Position numbers and translations under genes: made by a program. The notes beneath the pieces are model-generated. The model searched no databases and had not been told where the DNA came from. It saw only the letters and a list, made by a program, of their open reading frames with translations. From Hallella mizrahii (GTDB lineage Bacteria > Bacteroidota > Bacteroidia > Bacteroidales > Bacteroidaceae): a stretch of DNA of 64,000 nucleotides. Location: positions 1-64,000 of the forward strand of contig NZ_VUNG01000019.1 of NCBI RefSeq assembly GCF_009695775.1, read 5' to 3'. Below, piece by piece: positions 26,540 to 34,522 of this stretch. Each line of letters begins with the position of its first letter. Within the stretch, counting starts at the first letter, position 1.

Positions 26540-26938
26540 TCACGCATCATACACGAAGGTGAACTTCTCTTCGGTCTTCAGCGAGTTGCCAACGGTGCAG
26601 CCATTCTTCGTGAATGCCTCAATGCGACGTCGCTGAGCCTCGGGAACTTCACTACCGAAGTGGAACTCAATGGCGATGGCAGTTACACTCGCGTGTCCTT
26701 CTGCAAACTCAATGCCTTTCAGTTCAGCATGCCATCCGTCGGCATTGATGCCTGCCTTAGCTGCTCCCATGGAAGCGGTGGTCAAAGCACAGGCCATTAA
26801 AGACTCAGCAAACAATTCGACAGGTGTAATCAGCTCTCCTTTACCACCATGGGAAGCAGGAGCGTCTGTATGTGTCTGTTCTTTCTCGTTACTGATTTCC
26901 ATCCGGAAACCGCCAATGTTCTTAATAGTGATGCTCAT
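26540..26938 (-). CDS. OsmC-family peroxide-detoxifying protein
   Basis: The product has 132 aa from the ATG at 26938 (MSITIKNIGG). The frame opens at a TTG at 27004, but that part overlaps the promoter. The OsmC/Ohr fold is indicated by GGKGELITPVELFAESLMACALTTAS near residue 40, with the first Cys in the helix, and by a second redox Cys in TKNGCTVGNSL near 113. Family members reduce organic hydroperoxides in the cytoplasm. This one belongs to the YhfA/general OsmC branch rather than clear Ohr. It is single-gene, just downstream of and parallel to recD2. Confidence 0.85.
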   Translation of the reverse strand: MSITIKNIGGFRMEISNEKEQTHTDAPASHGGKGELITPVELFAESLMACALTTASMGAAKAGINADGWHAELKGIEFAEGHASVTAIAIEFHFGSEVPEAQRRRIEAFTKNGCTVGNSLKTEEKFTFVYDA

Positions 26939-26970
26939 AATAGTAGAATTTGGTTTAACTTTATCAGCGA

Positions 26971-26978
26971 CAAATATA
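26971..26978 (-). promoter_or_regulatory. -7 box of the osmC-like gene
   Basis: The minus strand reads TATATTTG, matching TAnnTTTG, 32 bases upstream of the chosen ATG. This supports the shorter reading frame start. Confidence 0.5.
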
Positions 26979-27007
26979 CGACTTTTATCTGAGATTGAGT
27001 TCAAAAT

Positions 27008-29203
27008 TCACTTAATTTTCTCTTCTGCTGCCATCTCGAGACGGTCTTCGTCGTCCTTCCGCTGATAAACAGCGATGATCTTCCCCTGTAGCCGTTCCTT
27101 GAGGAGGGTGTTGCGCTGGGTGACTGTGTTGTGGTTGACCGCATACCACAATGCTTTGCGGGTACCGATGAGAATGCAGATCTTCTTGGCACGGGTCACG
27201 GCAGTGTAGATGAGGTTCCGCTGTAGCATGACATAGTTGGTGAAGTGGACGGGGATGATGACGATGGGGTATTCCGAGCCTTGACTCTTGTGGATGGTTG
27301 TAGCATAGGAAAGGCTCAACTCATCGAGCTCCGAGGATTCATATTCAACAGACTTGCCATCAAAATTGACGGTCAATGTCCGGTCTTCCATGTTTACGAG
27401 CGTGACGATGCCCATATCACCGTTGAACACTTCCTTCTGGTAGTCATTCTTGAGCTGCATGACGCGGTCGTTCTTCCGGAAGGTGTAACCGCCTCGCTGC
27501 AAGCCTTCACCGACAGGGTTGACAGCCTGTTGGATGGAGATGTTGAGATTGCTGGCTCCAATGACCGAGCGTTGCATCGGTGTGAGAACCTGTATGCTTG
27601 TCGAAGGCACATGATAGGCTTGTGGAAGACGGGACTTAACGAGACTGACGATAGTCGAAGCTATCTGCTCCGGATCTTCTGATTCCATGAAGAAGAAATC
27701 GGACTGTCTACCATTACTGATGTCGGGGAAGCGCCCCTCGTTGATGGCGTGGGCATTCATGATGATTCGGCTTGTCTGTGCCTGACGGAAGATGCGGGTC
27801 AGACGGACAACGGGGACAACATTAGAAGATATGATATCACGCAATACATTGCCGGGACCTACAGAAGGCAACTGGTCTACATCGCCAACGAGGAGCAGGC
27901 GCATGCCTTGGGGAAGGGCTTTGAGGAGCGAGTTCATCAATACAATGTCAATCATCGAGCTCTCGTCAACAATCAGTGCGTCACCTTCAAGGGGATTGTC
28001 CTCATTATACTTATATCCTTCGGATGGGTTGAAGCCGAGCAGTCGGTGGATGGTCTTAGACTCCATGCCTGTTGCCTCCGTCATTCGTTTGGCGGCACGG
28101 CCGGTAGGAGCAGCACAGAGAATCTCCAAGCCCATGGTCTGCCAGGCAGCGATGATACCTTGCGTGACTGTTGTCTTGCCCGTACCTGGGCCACCGGTCA
28201 ACACCATGACCTTTGACTTCACCGCCTGACGGATAGCCTCCGTCTGTAAGTCGTCGTAGGTGATGCCCGTACGTTTCTGAATCTCCTTGATGTTCGGTTC
28301 CTTCTGGAAGAGCGTCTTGGAGGTGTCCTGCATCAGCAGTCGCAACTTGTTGGCCACACCGACCTCACTATAATAGAGTGGAGGCAGATAGATAGCTTCA
28401 CCTTCTATCTTCAGGTCCTCTGAGGCTATCATCTTGTCAAGCACCTGTTCGATAGAATCCTTGTCAGCTCCGAGCAGTTGGACGCCGGCATCAAGCAGTT
28501 GGTTGCGTTCAGCATAGACATGCCCCTCATTGGACAGTTGGTTTAGCGTATAGACGATGCCGCTCTTGCAGCGCCTCGAGTCGTTCTTCGTATAGCCCAT
28601 CTTCTCAGCAATGCTGTCAGCTGTCTTGAAGCCGATGCCCCAGATGTCATCGGCAAGGCAATAAGGATTGTCCTGTACCTTCTGGATACTTTCCTTACCG
28701 TAGGCTTTGTAGATCTTTGCAGCGTAGGCGGTGCTGACGCCGTTACCTTGGAGGAACACCATCACTTCCTTCACATCGAGCTGCTTCATCCACGAGTCGT
28801 GGATTTTCTTGATGCGCTTGGGACCGATGCCGGGCACATCACTGAGTTTCTTCGGCTCCTTCTCAATGACATCAAATGTGTCGAGACCAAAGGTAGAGAC
28901 AATGAGCTTGGCATATTTCGGACCGATACCCTTGACCAGACCGCTACCGAGGTACTTCTCAATACCAAACTCCGTGGCAGGCATGGCTTCCTCATAGGTG
29001 CTGACGACGAACTGGGAGCCATACTGCTTGTTGACTTTCCATTCGCCCTCAGCCACCATCACCGTGCCGACGGTCACTTCCGGCATATTGCCGACCAGCG
29101 TGACGAGATCGTTGTATCCCTTCACGTTAGCCTTCAGGATGCTGTAACCGTTCTCTGCACTCTGATAGGTGATTCGTTCTATGACTGCTCGAAGCTTGCT
29201 CAT
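27008..29203 (-). CDS. recD2: RecD2-type SF1 DNA helicase
   Basis: The product has 731 aa from MSKLRAVIER; a further ATG lies six codons upstream at 29221. The N-terminal OB-like region is followed by tandem helix-hairpin-helix motifs (GIGPKYAKLI, PGIGPKRIKK) at about 90-150. The SF1B helicase core has Walker A GGPGTGKTT near residue 340, ALIVDESSM (motif II), LLLVGDVDQLPSVG, and the C-terminal YATTIHKSQGSEYP near 645. RecD2 is a 5-prime to 3-prime helicase involved in DNA repair and replication-fork maintenance in bacteria lacking RecBC association. It is monocistronic, with a divergent cupin gene upstream. Confidence 0.93.
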   Translation of the reverse strand: MSKLRAVIERITYQSAENGYSILKANVKGYNDLVTLVGNMPEVTVGTVMVAEGEWKVNKQYGSQFVVSTYEEAMPATEFGIEKYLGSGLVKGIGPKYAKLIVSTFGLDTFDVIEKEPKKLSDVPGIGPKRIKKIHDSWMKQLDVKEVMVFLQGNGVSTAYAAKIYKAYGKESIQKVQDNPYCLADDIWGIGFKTADSIAEKMGYTKNDSRRCKSGIVYTLNQLSNEGHVYAERNQLLDAGVQLLGADKDSIEQVLDKMIASEDLKIEGEAIYLPPLYYSEVGVANKLRLLMQDTSKTLFQKEPNIKEIQKRTGITYDDLQTEAIRQAVKSKVMVLTGGPGTGKTTVTQGIIAAWQTMGLEILCAAPTGRAAKRMTEATGMESKTIHRLLGFNPSEGYKYNEDNPLEGDALIVDESSMIDIVLMNSLLKALPQGMRLLLVGDVDQLPSVGPGNVLRDIISSNVVPVVRLTRIFRQAQTSRIIMNAHAINEGRFPDISNGRQSDFFFMESEDPEQIASTIVSLVKSRLPQAYHVPSTSIQVLTPMQRSVIGASNLNISIQQAVNPVGEGLQRGGYTFRKNDRVMQLKNDYQKEVFNGDMGIVTLVNMEDRTLTVNFDGKSVEYESSELDELSLSYATTIHKSQGSEYPIVIIPVHFTNYVMLQRNLIYTAVTRAKKICILIGTRKALWYAVNHNTVTQRNTLLKERLQGKIIAVYQRKDDEDRLEMAAEEKIK

Positions 29204-29247
29204 TGTTAAATGTTCAACCATCTACGTGGTTGTCCATTAATGCTAAG

Positions 29248-29263
29248 TATATTTGCAAAGATA
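29248..29263. promoter_or_regulatory. Abutting divergent -7 boxes (recD2 / cupin)
   Basis: TATATTTG (plus, 29248-29255) lies immediately next to the minus-strand box TATCTTTG (29256-29263). The minus box is about 53 bases before recD2. The plus box could start the cupin transcript with a leader of about 170 bases. Confidence 0.45.
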
Positions 29264-29429
29264 ACGCTAAATTGGCAGACAAACGAATGAATCGTAGCTT
29301 TTGTTCCTCTTTATGACATTTGGCATTATGAAGGATGATAACAAGTGTTACCCCGACATTAGGCAGATTACCGTTGGAACAGACTTTGCTTTGTCCTTAA
29401 TAGAAAATAACCACATAAATATTACGACA

Positions 29430-29759
29430 ATGGATACAAAAGGAATTGAGACAAAGAAGGTGTTCGACTACAAGAGTCTGATCGACTATAAGCCGGGAGA
29501 GGTCGATGAGAAGATGGTGACGTTCGTCAAGGGCGGAGGCGTTGAACTGAAGGCTGCTGATGCCGGAACGGATATTGCTGAGCACAGTGTTCCTTATCAG
29601 GCTACGCTCTATGTTCTCGATGGTGAGGCAGAGGTGACCATTGACGGTCAGGTATTCAATCCTCACGAGGGACAGCTGCTCGTAGTGCCGGCCAATGCCA
29701 AGCACAGTCTGCATGCCAACAAGCGTTTCACTGTCTTACTGTCTGTGATATCAGCATAA
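29430..29759 (+). CDS. Small cupin protein
   Basis: The product has 109 aa from the ATG at 29430 (MDTKGIETKK). The open frame extends upstream from a TTG at 29301, but the preceding 43 residues are not cupin-like. The single cupin barrel shows the two conserved strands: HSVPYQATLYVLDGEAEVTIDG in the middle, and GQLLVVPANAKHSLHA near the end. Only one clear metal-ligand His is seen per motif, so metal binding is uncertain. Small cupins of this type are common and mostly uncharacterised. Confidence 0.8.
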   Translation: MDTKGIETKKVFDYKSLIDYKPGEVDEKMVTFVKGGGVELKAADAGTDIAEHSVPYQATLYVLDGEAEVTIDGQVFNPHEGQLLVVPANAKHSLHANKRFTVLLSVISA

Positions 29760-29763
29760 TAAG

Positions 29764-29994
29764 CTACGCATAGAGCGTAAAGGCAGAGCCATGTGAGCCT
29801 TCACCCTCATAATCGGCTGACATAGGTAAGTGGGAGAGGAGAACGGATAGTTTCTCTTCTTCCACTTTTTCGTTGAGTTCCAAGCGAAAGGCAAAAGAAA
29901 GTCGGTCAAAGTGGAGATTCCAAATACTATATCCCAATGCATTGACAGCAGCAGTTATCTCGTCTTGAAGTTGCCAGACATCCTCGTAATTCAT
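29764..29994 (-). CDS. Hypothetical 76-aa protein after alkD
   Basis: This is a small soluble protein (MNYEDVWQLQDEITAAV) with an alternating strand pattern and an acidic helix, and no named motif. It lies 7 bases downstream of the alkD-like gene on the same strand, so it is probably the last gene of that four-gene operon, and it is convergent with the cupin gene. I do not recognise the family. Confidence 0.55.
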   Translation of the reverse strand: MNYEDVWQLQDEITAAVNALGYSIWNLHFDRLSFAFRLELNEKVEEEKLSVLLSHLPMSADYEGEGSHGSAFTLYA

Positions 29995-30001
29995 GCTCTT
30001 A

Positions 30002-30751
30002 TTATGATTTCTGTCTCAATTTCATGTAATGCTTCCGCTTGTCAGCCGATAATTTCTCAAGACTGTAGCGGAGCATGGTACGCGGCATCTCAGCAGCATG
30101 CTGGTCGAGGAAGAAAGTAAGACCGGCAAGGTCACGTTTCCCAGCTTCCCGTAACATCCAGCCTACGGCTTTATGAATGAGGTCGTGAGGATGATGGAGT
30201 AGGATAGAGGCAATAGCGTATGTATCGGCAGTATCTCCATTGCGGATGAAGGCATAGGTGGAAACGATGGCTATACGCTGCTCCCATAGATTCTTGCTGT
30301 GAGCGAGTTGATAGAGCGGCTGCCGGTCTTTGTCTGACAGGTAGGATCCGACAATATATAGGGCGGAGCTATCTACCAAGTCCCAGTTGTTGACAGAAGA
30401 CGTATGGTTCAGATAGAACTCATAGATCTTCCGCCTTGTTTCTTCTGTTTCCTCCGGTGAATGGGTCTTACTCCATGAACGTTTCTCGGTCTGCTCCATC
30501 TGTCCGACGAGGATGAAGATTCCGGCAAGGCGAACCTCATGAAAGGGTGACTGCAGCAGACCGTCGATGTCCTCAAGTGAAGTATCCTTGTGATTGGCTA
30601 CTACTTTGCGGACATCGGGAACGGAGACGCCGACGAACTGGTCGCCCTCGGCATACTCGCCCTTCCCGGACTTAAAGAAAGAAGCATTATGCTCCTTTCT
30701 TACAGGATTGGCATACGCCTCGAGCTCAGAAAGGATTGATTCTACTGTCAT
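30002..30751 (-). CDS. alkD: AlkD-like DNA glycosylase
   Basis: The 249-aa all-helical HEAT-repeat protein has hallmarks of AlkD: GVSVPDVRKV near residue 40, HEVRLAGIFIL near 70, NNWDLVDSSA near 120 (the Trp and Asp that line the lesion pocket), and HKAVGWMLREAGKRD near 190 (the second conserved Trp). AlkD removes positively charged alkylated bases such as 7-methylguanine and 3-methyladenine without base flipping. It is in an operon with two small genes upstream and one downstream. Confidence 0.92.
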   Translation of the reverse strand: MTVESILSELEAYANPVRKEHNASFFKSGKGEYAEGDQFVGVSVPDVRKVVANHKDTSLEDIDGLLQSPFHEVRLAGIFILVGQMEQTEKRSWSKTHSPEETEETRRKIYEFYLNHTSSVNNWDLVDSSALYIVGSYLSDKDRQPLYQLAHSKNLWEQRIAIVSTYAFIRNGDTADTYAIASILLHHPHDLIHKAVGWMLREAGKRDLAGLTFFLDQHAAEMPRTMLRYSLEKLSADKRKHYMKLRQKS

Positions 30752-30758
30752 AGCTTAT

Positions 30759-31019
30759 TCAGTGCTTTGTTCTCTTCCGCTTTTCAATCTTCGGCGTATC
30801 CAACAACTCCTTACGCTCATCATAGATGGAACGATAATGGTCTATGAGAGCCTGGAGAGAGTTAGTACGGTCAGCCGTTTGCTGATATTCAGCAGAACCC
30901 TTCTTACCAGCTTTCTCCAAGGCATCAAGTTTGGAACTATAGAGTTTCAAAGCGTTTTCGGCAATCGTAATTTGTCCCTGTAATGCCTTGAGTGCTGTCT
31001 GTAATGCTTCGTTGACCAT
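30759..31019 (-). CDS. Small coiled-coil protein
   Basis: The 86-aa product is almost entirely helical with heptad-like spacing (ALQTALKALQGQITIAENAL onward) and a basic tail (KIEKRKRTKH). It lies 7 bases before alkD and 1 base after the membrane-protein gene. It is a likely structural or partner protein of unknown role. Confidence 0.65.
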   Translation of the reverse strand: MVNEALQTALKALQGQITIAENALKLYSSKLDALEKAGKKGSAEYQQTADRTNSLQALIDHYRSIYDERKELLDTPKIEKRKRTKH

Positions 31020-31020
31020 G

Positions 31021-31236
31021 TTACTTGCTTCCTAAGTCTCTTTTGACATCTTCATCTGATGACTTATCTTTGCGTTCCGGAGCAATTTCTCCGAAGGCAA
31101 TACCAAAAAGCATTCCTATTGATATACCTAAGGCTATATCCCACTTAGCTATAGCAGCAACGGCTGCACCGAACATTGCACCTAAGGAGATGCCTGTGGC
31201 CAGGCTCATTGCTTTGTGTTTCTTTCCTTCTTTCAT
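31021..31236 (-). CDS. Small Gly/Ala-rich membrane protein
   Basis: This 71-aa protein has two hydrophobic segments rich in Gly and Ala (ATGISLGAMFGAAVAAIA and IALGISIGMLFGIAFG), a glycine-zipper-like pattern, and a charged C-terminal tail. It is the first gene of the alkD operon, with a -7 box at 31281-31288. The function is unknown. Confidence 0.65.
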   Translation of the reverse strand: MKEGKKHKAMSLATGISLGAMFGAAVAAIAKWDIALGISIGMLFGIAFGEIAPERKDKSSDEDVKRDLGSK

Positions 31237-31280
31237 ATTAGCTGTCTATTAGATGAAGATACCTTAATATTATTTGCCTA

Positions 31281-31288
31281 CAAATTTA
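31281..31288 (-). promoter_or_regulatory. -7 box of the alkD operon
   Basis: The minus strand reads TAAATTTG, matching TAnnTTTG, 44 bases upstream of the first gene. No good -33 element is seen at the standard spacing. Confidence 0.4.
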
Positions 31289-31299
31289 ATTATTTCTTT

Positions 31300-31584
31300 T
31301 GACAAATCCGTGTCATCCAATAGATTTTTGTATCTTTCCTCTATAAAACCTAATAGATTTCCGGGTAGGAGTAACTAAAACAAAGGATTTTGGTCAAGTA
31401 TTTCTTAAAATGGCACATAACATCCTACACCCACGTTTACGCGGGTGTAGGGGATTATCATACTTTCCTCTTCGAGCTCAAGGCTCAAACTGGCTTCCAT
31501 GGCCACCCGTGGGATAAGTTAATTTGCCAGCGAGGTCAGAACCATCACAAAGATAATAGCCTTTCCATGAGTGGTATATCGTTG
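31300..31584 (-). other. Non-coding 3-prime flank of the IS110 transposase with hairpins
   Basis: The roughly 285 bases after the transposase stop hold no gene. A near-perfect hairpin lies at 31425-31450 (CTACACCC / GGGTGTAG with an inner CGT/ACG pair). Shorter ones occur at CCAC..GTGG near 31503-31514 and CCCG..CGGG near 31590. IS1111-type members of the IS110 family carry a structured non-coding RNA (bridge RNA) on this side of the transposase gene. Whether one is present here is inference. The right IS boundary could not be fixed. Confidence 0.4.
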
Positions 31585-32739
31585 TCACCCGTTTGAAGCG
31601 GGCGATTGACGATCTTGTTTTTGGAAGTCTACGTAATCCGTCTTGTCGTGGATTACATGCCATGCGGCAACTAACAACTTTCTTGCCACGGCCACAATGA
31701 CCTTCATTTTGTTTTTCTTTCTGACTTGTGTCTGGTGGTAGGAGAATCTGCTGAAAAAACAGTTCTTTGTCCTGCTTGCAGCCCATGCGCACTGAATGAT
31801 GTTCTTACGCAAATAGACATTGCCGTGAGTTATGCGACGTGACTTGAACTTCCTGTTGGACTCGTCGTTTCTCGGTCTCAGCCCACTCCAAGCTGCAAGG
31901 TGGTTGGCCGTTTCGAACTTGCTCATGTCCGTTCCGATCTCTGCGATCAATGATGTGGCCGTACGCTCCTTTACTCCTGGTATGGTCTGCAACCGTCTCA
32001 ACTCGTCAGGATATTTCTCCTGACATATCTCCAACATTCTCTCAAGGCACTCCTGCTTGTGTTCCTCGGCCAGGTCAAGCTCCTCACGCAACTGCCTGAG
32101 CACGTCTATCTCCGCTTGTGATATGACACCGGTCAGCGAGGCCAGTATTGTTTCCCTGCCGTGATGTTTGATGATGCGTCCGTGAATTTCCTCTATCAGA
32201 ATCTCCGGGTCTGTCACACCCTCGGATATTTTCCGCACCACGTCCTTGTAGCTCTTACTGTCCACGTTGGACACATAATTGCTCAGTCGGATATTGCATC
32301 GCTGCATCACGGCATCAAGTTTGGACAACTTGCGGACGATTTCCTCGTCAAGGTCGAAGATACGTCTGTCGTACTGGCGGAGTTGCTGTATATCCTCAGG
32401 TGGCACGAAACTGCTACTGATAAGATTTTTCATCGTGCACTCGGCAATCCATTGCGCGTCAGCAACATCGCTTTTGTGTCCGGGCAGCTGTTTGATGAAA
32501 TAAGGGTTGACGAGCTGCAGGTGAAAATGGGGTGCAAGAATTCGCCAAATGGGAATCCAGTAGACGCTCGTACTCTCCATGGACACTTCCTCCACATGAT
32601 GGGCGAGCAACAAATCACGCATCTGATGCAGTTGAAATGTTAAAACTCCGAAAACTTTCTCGATTAATTCGCCATCCTCGCTCAAAATACAAAGATATAC
32701 ACTATCTTTGTCGAAAAAATAGTGTGAAAGTATGAGCAC
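31585..32739 (-). CDS. IS110-family transposase (DEDD), altered N-terminus
   Basis: The frame has 384 aa. The RuvC-like DEDD domain (SMESTSVYWIPIWRIL near residue 55, PGHKSDVADAQWIAE near 88) and the C-terminal Transposase_20 domain (LQTIPGVKERTATSLIAEIG, then the Ser-containing AAWSGLRP near 290) are both present. The usual N-terminal start GIDVSK is replaced by FFDKD. These first residues are encoded by sequence shared with the promoter of the next, divergent gene, and the catalytic first Asp is out of place. The element may therefore be 5-prime truncated or fused to host DNA, and activity is doubtful. Confidence 0.85.
   Translation of the reverse strand: MLILSHYFFDKDSVYLCILSEDGELIEKVFGVLTFQLHQMRDLLLAHHVEEVSMESTSVYWIPIWRILAPHFHLQLVNPYFIKQLPGHKSDVADAQWIAECTMKNLISSSFVPPEDIQQLRQYDRRIFDLDEEIVRKLSKLDAVMQRCNIRLSNYVSNVDSKSYKDVVRKISEGVTDPEILIEEIHGRIIKHHGRETILASLTGVISQAEIDVLRQLREELDLAEEHKQECLERMLEICQEKYPDELRRLQTIPGVKERTATSLIAEIGTDMSKFETANHLAAWSGLRPRNDESNRKFKSRRITHGNVYLRKNIIQCAWAASRTKNCFFSRFSYHQTQVRKKNKMKVIVAVARKLLVAAWHVIHDKTDYVDFQKQDRQSPASNG
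32689..32711. promoter_or_regulatory. Inverted -7 boxes at the IS110 / msrC junction
   Basis: ACAAAGATA and TATCTTTGT form a perfect 9-base inverted repeat around 5 bases. The plus-strand TATCTTTG (32703-32710) is well placed for the GAF gene at 32732. The mirrored box reads into the transposase gene. Confidence 0.5.
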
Positions 32740-33223
32740 CCCGAATATTATACAGAAGGAGCAACTCTATTCAGAGTTAATTCCACAAGTCAAGTCTCTG
32801 ATAGATGGCATTGACAATCATGTCGGTGCACTGGCCAATGTCGCAGCCTTGCTCCATGATACGTTGCCTTATTTCTTCTGGGTTGGCTTCTATATCGTGA
32901 GAAACGGTCAACTGGAGCTCGGTCCGTTCCAAGGTCCGGTTGCCTGCTACACTATCAGTAAGGGCAAGGGCGTATGTGGAACGGCATGGGAAAAGGCGAA
33001 GACGGTTGTTGTACCCGATGTTGAGCAATTCCCCGGTCACATCGCTTGTTCATCAAAATCCAGATCAGAGATAGTCGTTCCGATACGAAAGAATGACGAT
33101 ATCGTGGCCGTGCTGGATGTTGACAGTACCGGTCTGAACACATTCAGTGAGGAAGACAAGGAGGGACTGGAGAAAATTGCCGAGATCATAAGTGATTTGT
33201 TTAACTGCACTTACAATGGCTGA
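32732..33223 (+). CDS. msrC: Free methionine-(R)-sulfoxide reductase, GAF fold
   Basis: The 163-aa GAF-domain protein shows the fRMsr signature: FFWVGFYI near residue 48, GPVACYTISKGKGVCGTA (two Cys near 72 and 81) and FPGHIACSSKSRSEIVVP (third Cys near 106), then VLDVDS. The enzyme reduces free, not protein-bound, methionine-R-sulfoxide in the cytosol with electrons from thioredoxin. Its promoter region is shared with the IS110 insertion. The downstream beta-lactamase gene begins close behind or overlaps. Confidence 0.92.
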   Translation: MSTPNIIQKEQLYSELIPQVKSLIDGIDNHVGALANVAALLHDTLPYFFWVGFYIVRNGQLELGPFQGPVACYTISKGKGVCGTAWEKAKTVVVPDVEQFPGHIACSSKSRSEIVVPIRKNDDIVAVLDVDSTGLNTFSEEDKEGLEKIAEIISDLFNCTYNG

Positions 33224-33245
33224 AGTAAATAGAATCAGAATACAA

Positions 33246-34094
33246 ATGTTTAGGAAAATGATGGATAGATCGCCTCTGACCATATTTTTTCTTCTTATGG
33301 CGTTCATTTTTCTTTCTTTGTCTACATCAGCGCGAAATTGTTATGGCGCTTGCTTGATAAAGGACGGACAATTCTATGGCATTCATGAGAATAAGTATTT
33401 TCCGATGAACAGTGTCATGAAGTTTCCTCAGGCTTTGTTTGTAGCTGACTGGATGAAGAAACACAATATTCGTCTTTCTGACTCCGTCAAAGTTACCAAA
33501 GAGGAATTGATAGATGGCACCTGGTCGCCCAAGTTAGGAGACATACAAACATCCAAGTCGTTCACTTATGCAGAACTTCTCAGCTACTCCCTCATGCTCA
33601 GCGACAATAACGCGTGTGATGTTCTTTTCAAGCGATGTGGTGATCCGAAAACAGTAGAAGCATACGTCCGGAGCCTGGGATTTAAGAGGATTCATATCCG
33701 AAAGACGGAAAGGCAAATGCGTGAGGATCATTCGTGCTGTAGACACAACAAGACTACTCCCAAAGATATGACCTTATTGTTGCAGTGGCTCTCAAGTCAC
33801 CATTCAGACACGCCGATTCTTCAGTTCATTTGGGAAACGATGATGAAATGTAAGACGGGTATGGAAAGATTGCCCGCAGCAAAACATGAAGGAGCGATGC
33901 TATTGCACAAAACCGGTTCGGGATATACCCATAACGATGGAACAGCAGATATTGGTGATGCAGGAATATACTTACTCAGCGATGGGAGCAAACTGCCTAT
34001 ATGTGTATTCGTCAAGGGTGCTTCGTCTGATCATATTATAGCAGAGATCTCTCAGCACCTCCAATACATGGCATTAACTCATGATACGAAGTAA
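33246..34094 (+). CDS. Class A beta-lactamase, A2-subclass-like
   Basis: The product has 282 aa from the chosen ATG at 33246. The frame is open from 33192, overlapping msrC, and ATGs at 33258/33261 are alternatives. A signal peptide (IFFLLMAFIFLSLSTSA) is followed by all class A motifs: SVMK (the active-site Ser with Lys), SDN in LSDNNACD, the omega-loop Glu in TERQMRED, and KTG in HKTGSGYTHNDG. The omega-loop form TERQM resembles the A2 group (CfxA, PER, VEB). It acts in the periplasm, hydrolysing beta-lactams. Two vicinal Cys (HSCCRH) in the omega loop are unusual. The spectrum cannot be read from sequence. Confidence 0.85.
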   Translation: MFRKMMDRSPLTIFFLLMAFIFLSLSTSARNCYGACLIKDGQFYGIHENKYFPMNSVMKFPQALFVADWMKKHNIRLSDSVKVTKEELIDGTWSPKLGDIQTSKSFTYAELLSYSLMLSDNNACDVLFKRCGDPKTVEAYVRSLGFKRIHIRKTERQMREDHSCCRHNKTTPKDMTLLLQWLSSHHSDTPILQFIWETMMKCKTGMERLPAAKHEGAMLLHKTGSGYTHNDGTADIGDAGIYLLSDGSKLPICVFVKGASSDHIIAEISQHLQYMALTHDTK

Positions 34095-34095
34095 T

Positions 34096-34512
34096 TCATC
34101 TATACTCTTCCATCGCTTGATGCGTCAGCTGATGGAGTTCTGAAAGAACCGGATACTTGTGATAGGGAACGATCTTCACCGATACAGAGGTATGTCTTGG
34201 GATAAGTTCACGGCAACGGCTGATTAAGTCTGCATTGGCAGTATCGGGCGTAGGTTCCCTGTTGAAATTCTGAAGATAAGATACGTTTGTCATGAAGACG
34301 ATATCGGAGGATTCCGGTAAAGTCTCCATGGCATGGATCATGGCAGTAAGCAGCATGCGGAACTCGGTGGTATGATCGTCGGAACAGATAAAACTGTCGA
34401 TAACCTTACCATCAAGTTCGGCACGATAGGCACCGCTACTTACCCGCTCTTTATGGGCATAGTCGCAGCTAGCACCTAACCAAACGTAGTATGTAGTTGG
34501 GTTGAACGTCAT
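34096..34512 (-). CDS. RNase H-fold protein lacking clear catalytic residues
   Basis: The pattern of this 138-aa protein follows RNase HI: an initial strand with YVWLGASCD, then GAYRAELDG, then TTEFRMLLTAMIHAMETLP, matching the RNase H helix TTNNRMELxA, and DIVFMTNVSYLQN in place of TDSxYV. The helix Glu and the TDS Asp that bind catalytic magnesium are replaced by Leu and Asn. It is therefore probably a non-catalytic relative; this reading is by eye and moderate. It is convergent with the beta-lactamase gene, one base apart, and 10 bases downstream of the nitroreductase gene. Confidence 0.55.
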   Translation of the reverse strand: MTFNPTTYYVWLGASCDYAHKERVSSGAYRAELDGKVIDSFICSDDHTTEFRMLLTAMIHAMETLPESSDIVFMTNVSYLQNFNREPTPDTANADLISRCRELIPRHTSVSVKIVPYHKYPVLSELHQLTHQAMEEYR

Positions 34513-34522
34513 GGTTGTTCAA

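Noticed and set aside
31425..31450. Strong stem as an intrinsic terminator of the transposase gene
   Set aside because: It is 135 bases beyond the stop and no T-run follows on the minus strand. It is kept only as part of the IS non-coding flank.
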